NCBI GenBank assembly: GCA_019117065.1
Contig: DXAK01000046.1
Location: 1 to 56,527 of the forward strand
Direction: 5' to 3'
Source: Candidatus Mediterraneibacter pullicola
GTDB lineage: Bacteria > Bacillota > Clostridia > Lachnospirales > Lachnospiraceae
Length of the DNA stretch: 56,527 nt
Shown here in pieces: positions 36,554 to 44,241 of the stretch; position 1 is the first letter of the stretch; every line of letters starts with the position of its first letter. The translations under genes were made by a program, and so were the position numbers. Under the pieces are notes generated by a model. It was not told where the DNA came from. It did not search any database and saw only the letters and a program-made list of their open reading frames with translations.

Positions 36554-36614
36554 ACAGCCCTATTATTGTTGTAAATGTTTATGTATTTTTAACAATAATA
36601 GGGTTGTATTTTTG
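36554..36614 (+). terminator. Long-stem terminator overlapping the next promoter
   Basis: A 17-base arm at 36554-36570 pairs with 36591-36607 (one G-U), followed by ATTTTTG. The right arm overlaps the -35 box of the alcohol dehydrogenase promoter. Confidence 0.8.
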
Positions 36615-36632
36615 TGTGGACAGAGTTATAAT
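36604..36632 (+). promoter_or_regulatory. Promoter of the Fe-alcohol dehydrogenase gene
   Basis: TTGTAT at 36604-36609 and TATAAT at 36627-36632 are 17 bp apart; transcription would start near 36639, inside the Rex-like site. Confidence 0.7.
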
Positions 36633-36636
36633 GAGT

Positions 36637-36654
36637 GTGTTAAAAAAATAACAA
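36637..36654. promoter_or_regulatory. Rex-type operator
   Basis: GTGTTAAAAAAATAACAA matches the clostridial Rex consensus TTGTTAANNNNTTAACAA with one mismatch per arm. It covers the predicted start of transcription, so Rex binding would block initiation when NADH is low. Confidence 0.7.
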
Positions 36655-36675
36655 TATATAAAGGAGATGCGAAAA

Positions 36676-37857
36676 ATGAGCAGATTTTGTTTACCAAGAG
36701 ACATTTACCATGGAAAAGGATGCCTTGAAGAGTTGAGAAACCTTAAAGGAAAAAAGGCAATCCTCGTCGTTGGCGGTGGCTCAATGAAGCGTCAGGGATT
36801 TCTTGACCGCGCTGTGAACTATCTGAAAGAAGCAGGCATGGAAGTTCAGTTATTTGAAGGCGTAGAACCAGACCCGTCAGTTGAGACAGTTATGAAGGGT
36901 GCAGAGGCGATGCGCGCGTTCGAGCCGGACTGGATCGTATCTATGGGCGGTGGTTCGCCGATCGATGCTGCAAAAGCAATGTGGGCGTTCTATGAGTACC
37001 CGGATACAACATTCGAGGATCTGTGCACACCGTTTAACTTCCCGGAGCTTCGTACAAAAGCAAAATTTGCGGCAATACCTTCAACATCAGGGACAGCGAC
37101 AGAGGTTACCGCATTCTCAGTTATCACAAACTATCAGACAGGCGTGAAATATCCGTTGGCTGACTTTAACATTACACCAGATGTTGCAATCGTTGACCCG
37201 GATCTTGTATCGGGACTTCCGGTAAAACAGGTTGCATACACAGGCATGGACGCTCTGACGCATGCTATTGAGGCATATGTATCCACGTTAAACGGACCAT
37301 TTACAGATCCGCTGGCGCTTCAGGCAATCGAGATGGTTTTGGACTACCTTCCGGCATCCTACAATTGCAACATGGAGGCAAGAGAGCAGATGCATTATGC
37401 ACAGTGCCTTGCAGGAATGGCATTCTCCAATGCGCTTCTTGGAATTGTACACTCCATGGCGCACAAGACAGGAGCCGCGTTCTCTACAGGACATATTCCG
37501 CATGGTTGCGCGAATGCAATCTATCTTCCGTATGTTATCCAGTACAATGCAAAAGATCCAGTTGCCGCGAAACGGTATGCTGAAATCGCACGCAGAATGG
37601 GTCTTGCAGGAACATCTGAAAAAGCTCTTATTAACAGCCTTGTTGAGAAGATTAACGAGTTCAATGTAAAACTTAACATTCCAAAGACTTTGAAAGACTT
37701 TGGTATCAATGAGGATGAGTTCAAAGAGAAGATCGCAAAGATCGCAGAGCTGGCAGTCGGAGATGCATGCACAGGTTCCAACCCTCGTGCGATTGATCAG
37801 GCTACGATGGAGAAACTGTTCACATGTACATACTATGGAACAGAGGTTGACTTCTAA
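36676..37857 (+). CDS. Iron-containing alcohol dehydrogenase (butanol dehydrogenase-like)
   Basis: A 393-residue group III alcohol dehydrogenase, reducing aldehydes to alcohols with NAD(P)H. The nucleotide segment GGGSPIDAAKAMW, the STSGTATEVTAFSV motif and the metal-binding His residues in HSMAHKTGAAFSTGHIPHG are intact. An ATG at 36667 touches the AAGGAG, so ATG at 36676 (9 bases) is the start. Codon choice is strikingly regular, as in highly expressed genes. The Rex-like operator suggests it reoxidises NADH in fermentation. Confidence 0.94.
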   Translation: MSRFCLPRDIYHGKGCLEELRNLKGKKAILVVGGGSMKRQGFLDRAVNYLKEAGMEVQLFEGVEPDPSVETVMKGAEAMRAFEPDWIVSMGGGSPIDAAKAMWAFYEYPDTTFEDLCTPFNFPELRTKAKFAAIPSTSGTATEVTAFSVITNYQTGVKYPLADFNITPDVAIVDPDLVSGLPVKQVAYTGMDALTHAIEAYVSTLNGPFTDPLALQAIEMVLDYLPASYNCNMEAREQMHYAQCLAGMAFSNALLGIVHSMAHKTGAAFSTGHIPHGCANAIYLPYVIQYNAKDPVAAKRYAEIARRMGLAGTSEKALINSLVEKINEFNVKLNIPKTLKDFGINEDEFKEKIAKIAELAVGDACTGSNPRAIDQATMEKLFTCTYYGTEVDF

Positions 37858-37908
37858 TCTGTTTGGCACAGTGGCGCTCAAAAGAACAGACTAGATTCGA
37901 AAAGAAAC

Positions 37909-37958
37909 AGGCAGACGTTTTTAATGAACAGGAGACTGTTGTTAAAGAGTGTCTGCCT
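37909..37958 (+). promoter_or_regulatory. Hairpin ahead of nfnA
   Basis: AGGCAGAC at 37909-37916 pairs with GTCTGCCT at 37951-37958; an inner AACAG-GAGA-CTGTT stem lies within. The T-run is poor, so it may be a weak terminator of the preceding gene or a protein-binding site. TTGTTAA at 37938-37944 resembles one Rex half-site. Confidence 0.4.
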
Positions 37959-37968
37959 TATCTTATGC

Positions 37969-37997
37969 TTGCCATCGCACGGTTTTTAGCGTATTAT
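37969..37997 (+). promoter_or_regulatory. nfnA promoter
   Basis: TTGCCA at 37969-37974 and TATTAT at 37992-37997 are 17 bp apart, about 34 bases before the start codon. Confidence 0.55.
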
Positions 37998-38030
37998 ATT
38001 GAAAGAGCGATTTTTACGAGGAGGAATACC

Positions 38031-38918
38031 ATGTACAAGATAATGAAGGCAGAAAAACTGGCTGACAAGATCTTTCTGATGGATGTGCATGCGCCGCGTG
38101 TTGCAAGTCACTGTCAGCCCGGTCAGTTTGTCATTGTAAAGATGGATGAGAAGGGAGAACGTATCCCGCTGACGATCTGTGATTACGACAGAGAAGCAGG
38201 AACAATCACAATTGTTGTTCAGGAAGTAGGAGCTTCCACAACAAAAATGGGAAATTTGAAAGAAGGGGATTGTTTCCGCGATTTCGCAGGACCTCTCGGG
38301 TGCGCTTCCGAGTTCGTCCATGAGGATGTTGAGACCCTGAAAAACAAAAAGATGCTTTTCGTTGCCGGCGGTGTGGGAGCTGCTCCGGTATATCCTCAGG
38401 TGAAGTGGCTTCACGAGCGCGGTATCAAGGCAGATGTGATTGTAGGCGCGAAAACTAAGGATATGCTCATCCTCGAAGATGAAATGAAAGCGGTCGCGGG
38501 AAATTATTATCCGTGTACGGATGACGGTACATATGGACATGCCGGAATGGTTACTACCATGGTAGAAGAACTGGTAAATAAAGGAAATAAGTATGATGTC
38601 TGTATTGCGATCGGGCCGATGATCATGATGAAATTTGTCTGCTTGCTGACAAAGAAGCTGGAGATCCCAACTATTGTCAGCATGAATCCGATCATGGTGG
38701 ACGGTACGGGAATGTGCGGAGCCTGCCGTCTTCAGGTGGGGGATGAGATTAAGTTCGCATGTGTGGACGGGCCGGAATTTGACGGACATCTTGTAGATTT
38801 TGATCAGGCAATGAAGAGAAGTCAGACATACAAGACAGCAGAGGGACGTGCAATGCTCAAGGTTTTGGAAGGCGATACACATCATGGTGGATGCGGACAT
38901 TGCGGAGGTGACGAATAA
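38031..38918 (+). CDS. nfnA: NfnA-type ferredoxin-NADP+ oxidoreductase subunit (FAD/[2Fe-2S])
   Basis: A 295-residue FNR-like subunit with FAD-binding PLTICDYDREAG, NAD-binding FVAGGVGAAPVYP and a C-terminal [2Fe-2S] loop (GTGMCGACRLQVG, then FACVDGP). It is adjacent to the glutamate-synthase-small-chain-like subunit, the NfnAB arrangement that bifurcates electrons between NADPH, NAD+ and ferredoxin. GAGGAGG precedes ATG at 38031; the upstream in-frame extension from 37863 lies in promoter DNA. A sulfide dehydrogenase name is used for the same family. Confidence 0.9.
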   Translation: MYKIMKAEKLADKIFLMDVHAPRVASHCQPGQFVIVKMDEKGERIPLTICDYDREAGTITIVVQEVGASTTKMGNLKEGDCFRDFAGPLGCASEFVHEDVETLKNKKMLFVAGGVGAAPVYPQVKWLHERGIKADVIVGAKTKDMLILEDEMKAVAGNYYPCTDDGTYGHAGMVTTMVEELVNKGNKYDVCIAIGPMIMMKFVCLLTKKLEIPTIVSMNPIMVDGTGMCGACRLQVGDEIKFACVDGPEFDGHLVDFDQAMKRSQTYKTAEGRAMLKVLEGDTHHGGCGHCGGDE

Positions 38919-40312
38919 TGGCAGATATGTTAAAGAAAGTGCCTGTTAGAGAGCAGGATGCGAAAGTGCGCGCGGCAAATTTCGAAGAGGTTTGTCTTGG
39001 ATATAATCTGGAAGAAGCGATGGACGAGGCTACGAGATGCTTAAACTGCAAAAACGCAAAGTGTATTCAGGGATGTCCCGTGTCAATTGATATCCCGGCA
39101 TTTATTCAGGAAGTAAAAGAAGGAAACATTGAGGAAGCATATAAGGTGATTGGAAAATCTAGTGCGCTTCCCGCTATCTGTGGACGTGTCTGCCCGCAGG
39201 AAACCCAGTGCGAAGGAAGATGTATCCGTGGTATCAAAGGCGACCCGGTATCTATCGGGAAGTTGGAAAGATTCGTTGCAGATTATGCTCTTGAAAATGA
39301 TATTAAGCCGGTAGGCGCGGAGACAATGAATGGTCACAAGGTGGCGGTCATAGGTTCCGGCCCGGCAGGATTAACCTGTGCGGGGGATCTCGCGAAAAAA
39401 GGATATGACGTCACGGTATTTGAAGCGCTCCATGAACTTGGCGGGGTGCTCGTGTATGGGATTCCGGAGTTCCGTCTTCCGAAACAGAAAATTGTTGCGA
39501 AGGAGATAGAGAAGGTAAAAGAACTTGGCGTAAAATTCGAGTCTAACGTAGTGATCGGTAAGTCAACAACGATTGACCAGCTTATGGAAGAGGAAGGATT
39601 TGAGGCAGTATTTATCGGATCGGGAGCAGGGCTCCCGATGTTCATGGGTATCCCAGGGGAGAATGCGAATGGTGTGTTCTCCGCAAACGAATACCTAACA
39701 AGAAGCAACCTGATGAAAGCTTTTGATGATAGCTATGACACCCCCATCGTGGCAGGAAAGAAAGTAGCCGTCGTGGGCGGCGGAAATGTGGCTATGGACG
39801 CGGCAAGAACAGCTCTGCGTCTTGGCGCCGACGTACATATTGTCTACAGAAGAAGCGAAGCAGAGCTTCCTGCCAGAGTGGAAGAGGTACACCACGCAAA
39901 GGAAGAGGGCGTGATCTTTGACCTTCTTACGAACCCTAAAAAGATTAATGTAGATCAGAACGGTAATATCACAAGCATGACTGTTATCAAGATGGAGCTA
40001 GGAGAGCCGGATGCGTCTGGGAGAAGACGTCCGGTGGAGATCCCGGGATCAGAGTATGACATTGAGGTCGATACGGTTATCATGTCTCTGGGAACATCAC
40101 CCAACCCGCTGATCTCTTCTACAACGAAGGGGCTTGAGACGAATCGTAGGAAATGTATCGTTGCCGACGAGGAGGACGGACAGACTTCCAAAGAAGGTGT
40201 GTTCGCAGGCGGAGATGCCGTAACAGGCGCGGCTACTGTTATTCTTGCCATGGGTGCAGGAAAGGCCGGGGCAAAAGGTATCGACGAATATCTGAAAGGT
40301 AAAGACAAATAA
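38918..40312 (+). CDS. nfnB: NfnB-type NADPH-binding subunit (glutamate synthase small-chain-like)
   Basis: A 464-residue flavoprotein. The N-terminal domain has two [4Fe-4S] cysteine sets (CLNCKNAKCIQGCP and CGRVCPQETQCEGRC); FAD motif VIGSGPAGLTCAGDLA; NADPH motif VVGGGNVAMDAARTA; C-terminal FAGGDAVTGAATVI. There is no large glutamate synthase subunit nearby, and the start overlaps nfnA by one base (TAATG), so NfnAB transhydrogenase is the better call than GltD. Confidence 0.92.
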   Translation: MADMLKKVPVREQDAKVRAANFEEVCLGYNLEEAMDEATRCLNCKNAKCIQGCPVSIDIPAFIQEVKEGNIEEAYKVIGKSSALPAICGRVCPQETQCEGRCIRGIKGDPVSIGKLERFVADYALENDIKPVGAETMNGHKVAVIGSGPAGLTCAGDLAKKGYDVTVFEALHELGGVLVYGIPEFRLPKQKIVAKEIEKVKELGVKFESNVVIGKSTTIDQLMEEEGFEAVFIGSGAGLPMFMGIPGENANGVFSANEYLTRSNLMKAFDDSYDTPIVAGKKVAVVGGGNVAMDAARTALRLGADVHIVYRRSEAELPARVEEVHHAKEEGVIFDLLTNPKKINVDQNGNITSMTVIKMELGEPDASGRRRPVEIPGSEYDIEVDTVIMSLGTSPNPLISSTTKGLETNRRKCIVADEEDGQTSKEGVFAGGDAVTGAATVILAMGAGKAGAKGIDEYLKGKDK

Positions 40313-40326
40313 GAAACATATATCAG

Positions 40327-40358
40327 GGAGCTGTCAGGGATGACCGGCTCCTTTTTTT
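40327..40358 (+). terminator. Intrinsic terminator of nfnAB
   Basis: GGAGC at 40327-40331 pairs with GCTCC at 40347-40351, with an inner GTCA/TGAC stem; seven T follow. Confidence 0.8.
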
Positions 40359-40375
40359 GACATCAGGAGGCAGAG

Positions 40376-41092
40376 ATGACAGTAGAAAACATGAGAAAGA
40401 AACTGTATGGACTGGCAGAGACGGATTATAAGGATTTTAATAAAAAGCTCCTGCCCGGAGTAGAACATATCATTGGCATCCGTCTGCCTGCTATGCGCAG
40501 TCTGGCGAAGGAGACCGCAAAAGGAGATTTCCGTTCTTATCTGGATGAAGCGAAGGAAAAGATCACTCTTGCTTCCATGCACGAGGAGATCATGATGCAG
40601 GGGCTGGTGATCGGGTATGCGAAGATGGATCGAGAGGAGAGAAAAACCTACTTGGATGAGTTCGTGCCGAAGATTCGGAACTGGGCGGTGTGCGACAGCT
40701 GTGTGACCGGGTATAAATTTATGGAGAAAGAGCCGGAATACTGGTTTGCCTATCTAAAAGGCTATCGTGACAGCGGGAAAGAATTTGAACTCCGGTTTAT
40801 GATTGTGTCTATGATGGCCCATTTCGTGGATGAGGAGCACATTGATGAAATTCTTGAAATTTGCGAACAGACCCAGCATGAAGGCTATTATACAAAGATG
40901 GGAGTGGCGTGGGCACTGCAGGTGTGCTATGTGAAATTTCCTGAGAAAACAAGGACGCTGCTTGAGCACAATGACATGGATAATTTTATCCACAACAAGG
41001 CGATCCAGAAGATCAGGGAATCCTACCGGGTGAGCAGGGAAGAAAAAGAAGAATTGAAATTGCTCAAGCGTCTGCCTTATACACGATGCTAA
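40376..41092 (+). CDS. AlkD-like DNA alkylation repair protein
   Basis: A 238-residue helical-repeat (HEAT-like) protein of the AlkC/AlkD glycosylase family. Conserved segments: GIRLPAMRSLAKE, HEEIMMQGLVIGY, WAVCDSC and YTKMGVAWALQVCYVKFPEKT. AlkD enzymes excise bulky or cationic alkyl bases. The Trp and Asp of VRNWAVCD-like helices, used for catalysis, are in place, so an active enzyme is plausible. CAGGAGG precedes the ATG; the gene sits directly after the nfn terminator. Confidence 0.87.
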   Translation: MTVENMRKKLYGLAETDYKDFNKKLLPGVEHIIGIRLPAMRSLAKETAKGDFRSYLDEAKEKITLASMHEEIMMQGLVIGYAKMDREERKTYLDEFVPKIRNWAVCDSCVTGYKFMEKEPEYWFAYLKGYRDSGKEFELRFMIVSMMAHFVDEEHIDEILEICEQTQHEGYYTKMGVAWALQVCYVKFPEKTRTLLEHNDMDNFIHNKAIQKIRESYRVSREEKEELKLLKRLPYTRC

Positions 41093-41112
41093 AATTTTGA
41101 AAAATAAACCAC

Positions 41113-41141
41113 TTGTCTGTCTTTTCTTCTCGGGTTATACT
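41113..41141 (+). promoter_or_regulatory. cmk promoter
   Basis: TTGTCT at 41113-41118 and TATACT at 41136-41141 are 17 bp apart, 40 bases before cmk. Confidence 0.6.
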
Positions 41142-41180
41142 AGTGTCATTCGGATGAGATGATGTCAGGAGGAATTTGTT

Positions 41181-41837
41181 ATGGGATATAACGTAGCTAT
41201 AGACGGGCCGGCGGGTGCTGGGAAAAGTACTATCGCCAAGATGGTTGCCAAGGAGAAAGGGTATATTTATGTAGATACAGGAGCTATGTACCGCGGGCTT
41301 GCGATTCATTTTCTAAAAAAGGGAATCGACGCAGACGACAGAGTGGCTATAGCTGATGCCTGCAGGGATGCGGAGGTGACTATTGGGTATGAGGATGGTG
41401 TCCAGCAGGTATATCTAAATGGAGAGAATGTGACGTACATGCTGCGCGCCGAAGAAGTGGGGAATATGGCGTCGAAGTCTTCCGCTATTCCCGCTGTGCG
41501 CGAAAAACTTCTGGAACTTCAGCGGTCTTTGGCCGCAGAAAAGGACGTGATCATGGACGGCAGAGATATCGGAACGAATATTTTGCCCAACGCGGATTTG
41601 AAGATTTATTTGACAGCCAGCGTGGAGACGCGGGCGAAGCGCAGATACGATGAGTTAAGGGAGAAAGGTGAAGCATGTGATCTGGAAGCAATTGCCCATG
41701 ATATCAAAGAGCGTGACGAACGCGATATGACAAGAGAGATCGCGCCGCTTAAACAGGCAGATGATGCTATTCTTGTAGACAGCTCTGACATGACGATTCC
41801 GGAAGTTGTGGCGGAGATATGTAGCCACTGCGCGTGA
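41181..41837 (+). CDS. cmk: (d)CMP kinase
   Basis: A 218-residue nucleoside monophosphate kinase turning CMP/dCMP into the diphosphates. P-loop DGPAGAGKST, DTGAMYRG, the DGRDIGT motif and the RDERDMTRE lid are present. AGGAGG precedes the ATG. The cmk-ispH-rpsA order is the usual clostridial arrangement. Confidence 0.96.
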   Translation: MGYNVAIDGPAGAGKSTIAKMVAKEKGYIYVDTGAMYRGLAIHFLKKGIDADDRVAIADACRDAEVTIGYEDGVQQVYLNGENVTYMLRAEEVGNMASKSSAIPAVREKLLELQRSLAAEKDVIMDGRDIGTNILPNADLKIYLTASVETRAKRRYDELREKGEACDLEAIAHDIKERDERDMTREIAPLKQADDAILVDSSDMTIPEVVAEICSHCA

Positions 41838-41885
41838 TTTTTGCCCTCGTGCGACTATTTGTCATATGTAATGTGCGTATTGATA

Positions 41886-41913
41886 TTGCATGCGGCTGCA
41901 CGAGAGGTATAAA
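41886..41913 (+). promoter_or_regulatory. Possible ispH promoter
   Basis: TTGCAT at 41886-41891 and TATAAA at 41908-41913 are 16 bp apart in the gap between cmk and ispH. Confidence 0.4.
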
Positions 41914-41963
41914 AGGAAAAACGAGGAAAAAAGATATCAGGGATGCTATTTTAGGGAGAATAA

Positions 41964-42824
41964 TTGACGAGTATGAAAGTGATCAAGGCAAAGACAGCAG
42001 GGTTCTGCTTTGGAGTGAAGCGCGCGGTGGATACGGTTTATGAACAGGTGGATGCCTGTTCCAGCCTGATCTACACTTACGGTCCCATCATCCATAATGA
42101 GGAAGTAGTCAGGGATATGGAGAGCAAAGGAGTTGTTGTGCTGCGCTCGGAAGAGGAACTGGATGCGCTGGAAAAGGGAACCGTTATCATCCGTTCCCAT
42201 GGCGTCGGAAAATGGATCTATGACAAATTAGAAGCAAGGAACATCCGTATTGTGGATGCGACCTGTCCGTTTGTGAAGAAGATTCATAATATTGTCCGAA
42301 AAGCAAGCGCCGAAGGGGCGCACATTGTGATCATTGGCAATCCAGATCATCCGGAAGTACAGGGAATACGAGGATGGGCTGGAGAAAAGGTTACAGTTGT
42401 GCAGGATAAGGAGAGCGCAGAGGGGGTAGATTTCGGTAAAAAAGAAAAGATATGTGTCGTGTCGCAGACGACATTTAATTACAATAAATTTAAAGATTTA
42501 GTTGAAATTATCAAGAAAAAGAGTTATGATGTAAGTGTTTTAAATACAATCTGCAATGCTACAAAAGAGCGCCAGACAGAGGCGGAAAGCATTGCAGGAT
42601 CGGTGGATGCTATGATAGTGATTGGTGACAAGCATAGTTCCAATACCCAGAAGTTATTTGAAATCTGCCGGAAGGCATGTAACAATACGTACTATATTCA
42701 GACACTTGACGATTTGAATTTGAATCAATTAGGGTCAGTGGAAACGGTAGGTATTACAGCAGGGGCATCCACGCCCAACAATATAATTGAGGAGGTTCAA
42801 AATAATGTCGGAATTATCTTTTGA
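41964..42824 (+). CDS. ispH: 4-hydroxy-3-methylbut-2-enyl diphosphate reductase
   Basis: A 286-residue [4Fe-4S] enzyme giving IPP and DMAPP at the end of the MEP isoprenoid route. Cluster cysteines are in AGFCFGVKRAV, VDATCPFVKK and NTICNATKERQ; the TTFN and SSNT motifs are intact. GGGAG then 5 bases points to a TTG start at 41964; an ATG at 41973 is too far. The last 20 bases overlap rpsA in another frame. In many Clostridia the two are one fused protein. Confidence 0.95.
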   Translation: MTSMKVIKAKTAGFCFGVKRAVDTVYEQVDACSSLIYTYGPIIHNEEVVRDMESKGVVVLRSEEELDALEKGTVIIRSHGVGKWIYDKLEARNIRIVDATCPFVKKIHNIVRKASAEGAHIVIIGNPDHPEVQGIRGWAGEKVTVVQDKESAEGVDFGKKEKICVVSQTTFNYNKFKDLVEIIKKKSYDVSVLNTICNATKERQTEAESIAGSVDAMIVIGDKHSSNTQKLFEICRKACNNTYYIQTLDDLNLNQLGSVETVGITAGASTPNNIIEEVQNNVGIIF

Positions 42825-43917
42825 ACAGATGCTAGACGAGTCATTTAAAACAATCCACAACGGAGAGGTCGTAGACGGTACGGTTATTGATGTTAAACCG
42901 GATGAGATCATCTTGAACATCGGTTACAAGGCTGATGGTATCATTACGAAAAGTGAGTATTCCAACGATCAGTCGCTTGATCTTACAACAGTTGTTTCTG
43001 TTGGGGATGAGATGACTGTCAAGGTTTTAAAAGTGAATGACGGAGAAGGACAAGTTCTTCTTACATATAAGAGACTTGCTGCGGAAAAAGGAAATGAGAG
43101 ATTGCGTGAAGCCTTTGAGAATAAAGAAGTTATCAAAGCCACGGTCACACAGATCCTTGGTGGCGGGATCTGTGCAACAGTAGATGAGGTGAGGGTATTT
43201 ATCCCGGCAAGCCTTGTATCCGATTCCTATGAAAAGGATCTCGGCAAATACGAGGGACAGGAAATCGAGTTCGTGATCAGTGAGTTCAATCCAAGAAGGA
43301 ATCGTGTAATTGGAGACAGAAGACAGCTTCTTGTCGCTGAGCGCGCTGAGAAACAGAAGGAGCTTTTTGCAAGACTGCATATCGGAGACAGAGTGGAAGG
43401 TGCTGTTAAGAATGTAACAGATTTTGGCGCGTTTGTAGATCTTGGCGGCGTGGACGGACTGCTTCACATTTCAGAGATGTCTTGGGGAAGAGTGGAGAAT
43501 CCGAAGAAAGTCTTTCATGTTGGCGATACACTGACTGTACTTGTAAAGGATATACATGACACAAAGATCGCTCTCAGCTTGAAATTCCCGGAGACGAATC
43601 CGTGGGTAAACGCTGCTGAGGACTTTGCCGTAGGAAAGATGGTTACAGGCAAGGTGGCGCGTATGACGGACTTTGGTGCTTTCATTGAGCTGGCGCCCGG
43701 TGTAGATGCGTTGCTTCATGTATCTCAGATCTCAAGAGAGCATGTAGACAAACCTTCTGATGTTCTCTCTATCGGGCAGGAGATCACGGCAAAGATCGTG
43801 GATCTTAACGAAGGGGAGAAGAAGATCAGCCTGAGCATGAAGGCACTGGAGCCGGAACAGGCAGAAGAGTCTGTTTCTGTTGACTGTGAGACAGAGGATA
43901 CTGCTGAGGAAGAGTAA
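42805..43917 (+). CDS. rpsA: 30S ribosomal protein S1-like protein, four S1 domains
   Basis: A 370-residue RNA-binding protein with four S1 domains (about residues 18-88, 105-170, 190-258 and 275-345); the last two are the best conserved (VTDFGAFVDLGGVDGLLHISEMSW; MTDFGAFIELAPGVDALLHVSQ). The C-terminus is acidic. AGGAGG at 42790-42795 lies inside ispH and serves the ATG at 42805, so translation is coupled. Gram-positive S1-like proteins are shorter than E. coli S1, as here. Confidence 0.93.
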   Translation: MSELSFEQMLDESFKTIHNGEVVDGTVIDVKPDEIILNIGYKADGIITKSEYSNDQSLDLTTVVSVGDEMTVKVLKVNDGEGQVLLTYKRLAAEKGNERLREAFENKEVIKATVTQILGGGICATVDEVRVFIPASLVSDSYEKDLGKYEGQEIEFVISEFNPRRNRVIGDRRQLLVAERAEKQKELFARLHIGDRVEGAVKNVTDFGAFVDLGGVDGLLHISEMSWGRVENPKKVFHVGDTLTVLVKDIHDTKIALSLKFPETNPWVNAAEDFAVGKMVTGKVARMTDFGAFIELAPGVDALLHVSQISREHVDKPSDVLSIGQEITAKIVDLNEGEKKISLSMKALEPEQAEESVSVDCETEDTAEEE

Positions 43918-43948
43918 ACAATACGGACAGTAGGAGATGAAAATAAAA

Positions 43949-43985
43949 AACCGGAATGGTACCGAGGGTATTATTCCGGTTTTTA
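43949..43985 (+). terminator. Terminator of ispH-rpsA
   Basis: AACCGGAAT at 43949-43957 pairs with ATTCCGGTT at 43973-43981, flanked by A- and T-runs, so it could act in both directions. Confidence 0.85.
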
Positions 43986-44050
43986 TCATGATGAAATCTG
44001 TACGGATGGACATTATCCTTGCTGAGCGTAAAAGTTTTTCGGCTAAGATG

Positions 44051-44068
44051 TTGTTAAAAAATCGGCAA
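44051..44068. promoter_or_regulatory. Possible degenerate Rex site upstream of rnf
   Basis: TTGTTAA at 44051-44057 is a perfect left half of the clostridial Rex consensus, but after four A the right half reads TCGGCAA instead of TTAACAA. The rest of 43986-44241 has AT-rich promoter-like sequence (TATAAT near 44133) and no gene. Confidence 0.3.
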
Positions 44069-44241
44069 GATGTTCGTGTAAATATGCAATTTTTGTCGTA
44101 GAATAGCTAGATTTTGAATACATATTTTAATATAATATGTACAAATACCTTCTGGTATTTCCAAGTATATACATAATGCATAAAGAGGCGGTAAGGGAAT
44201 ACCGTTTCTATGGATGCAAAAAAGAAGAAAGGAAGAGGAGA

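Noticed and set aside
37863-38030. N-terminal extension of the NfnA frame
   Set aside because: It covers a hairpin and a promoter, and the ATG at 38031 has a strong ribosome site and matches the family start.
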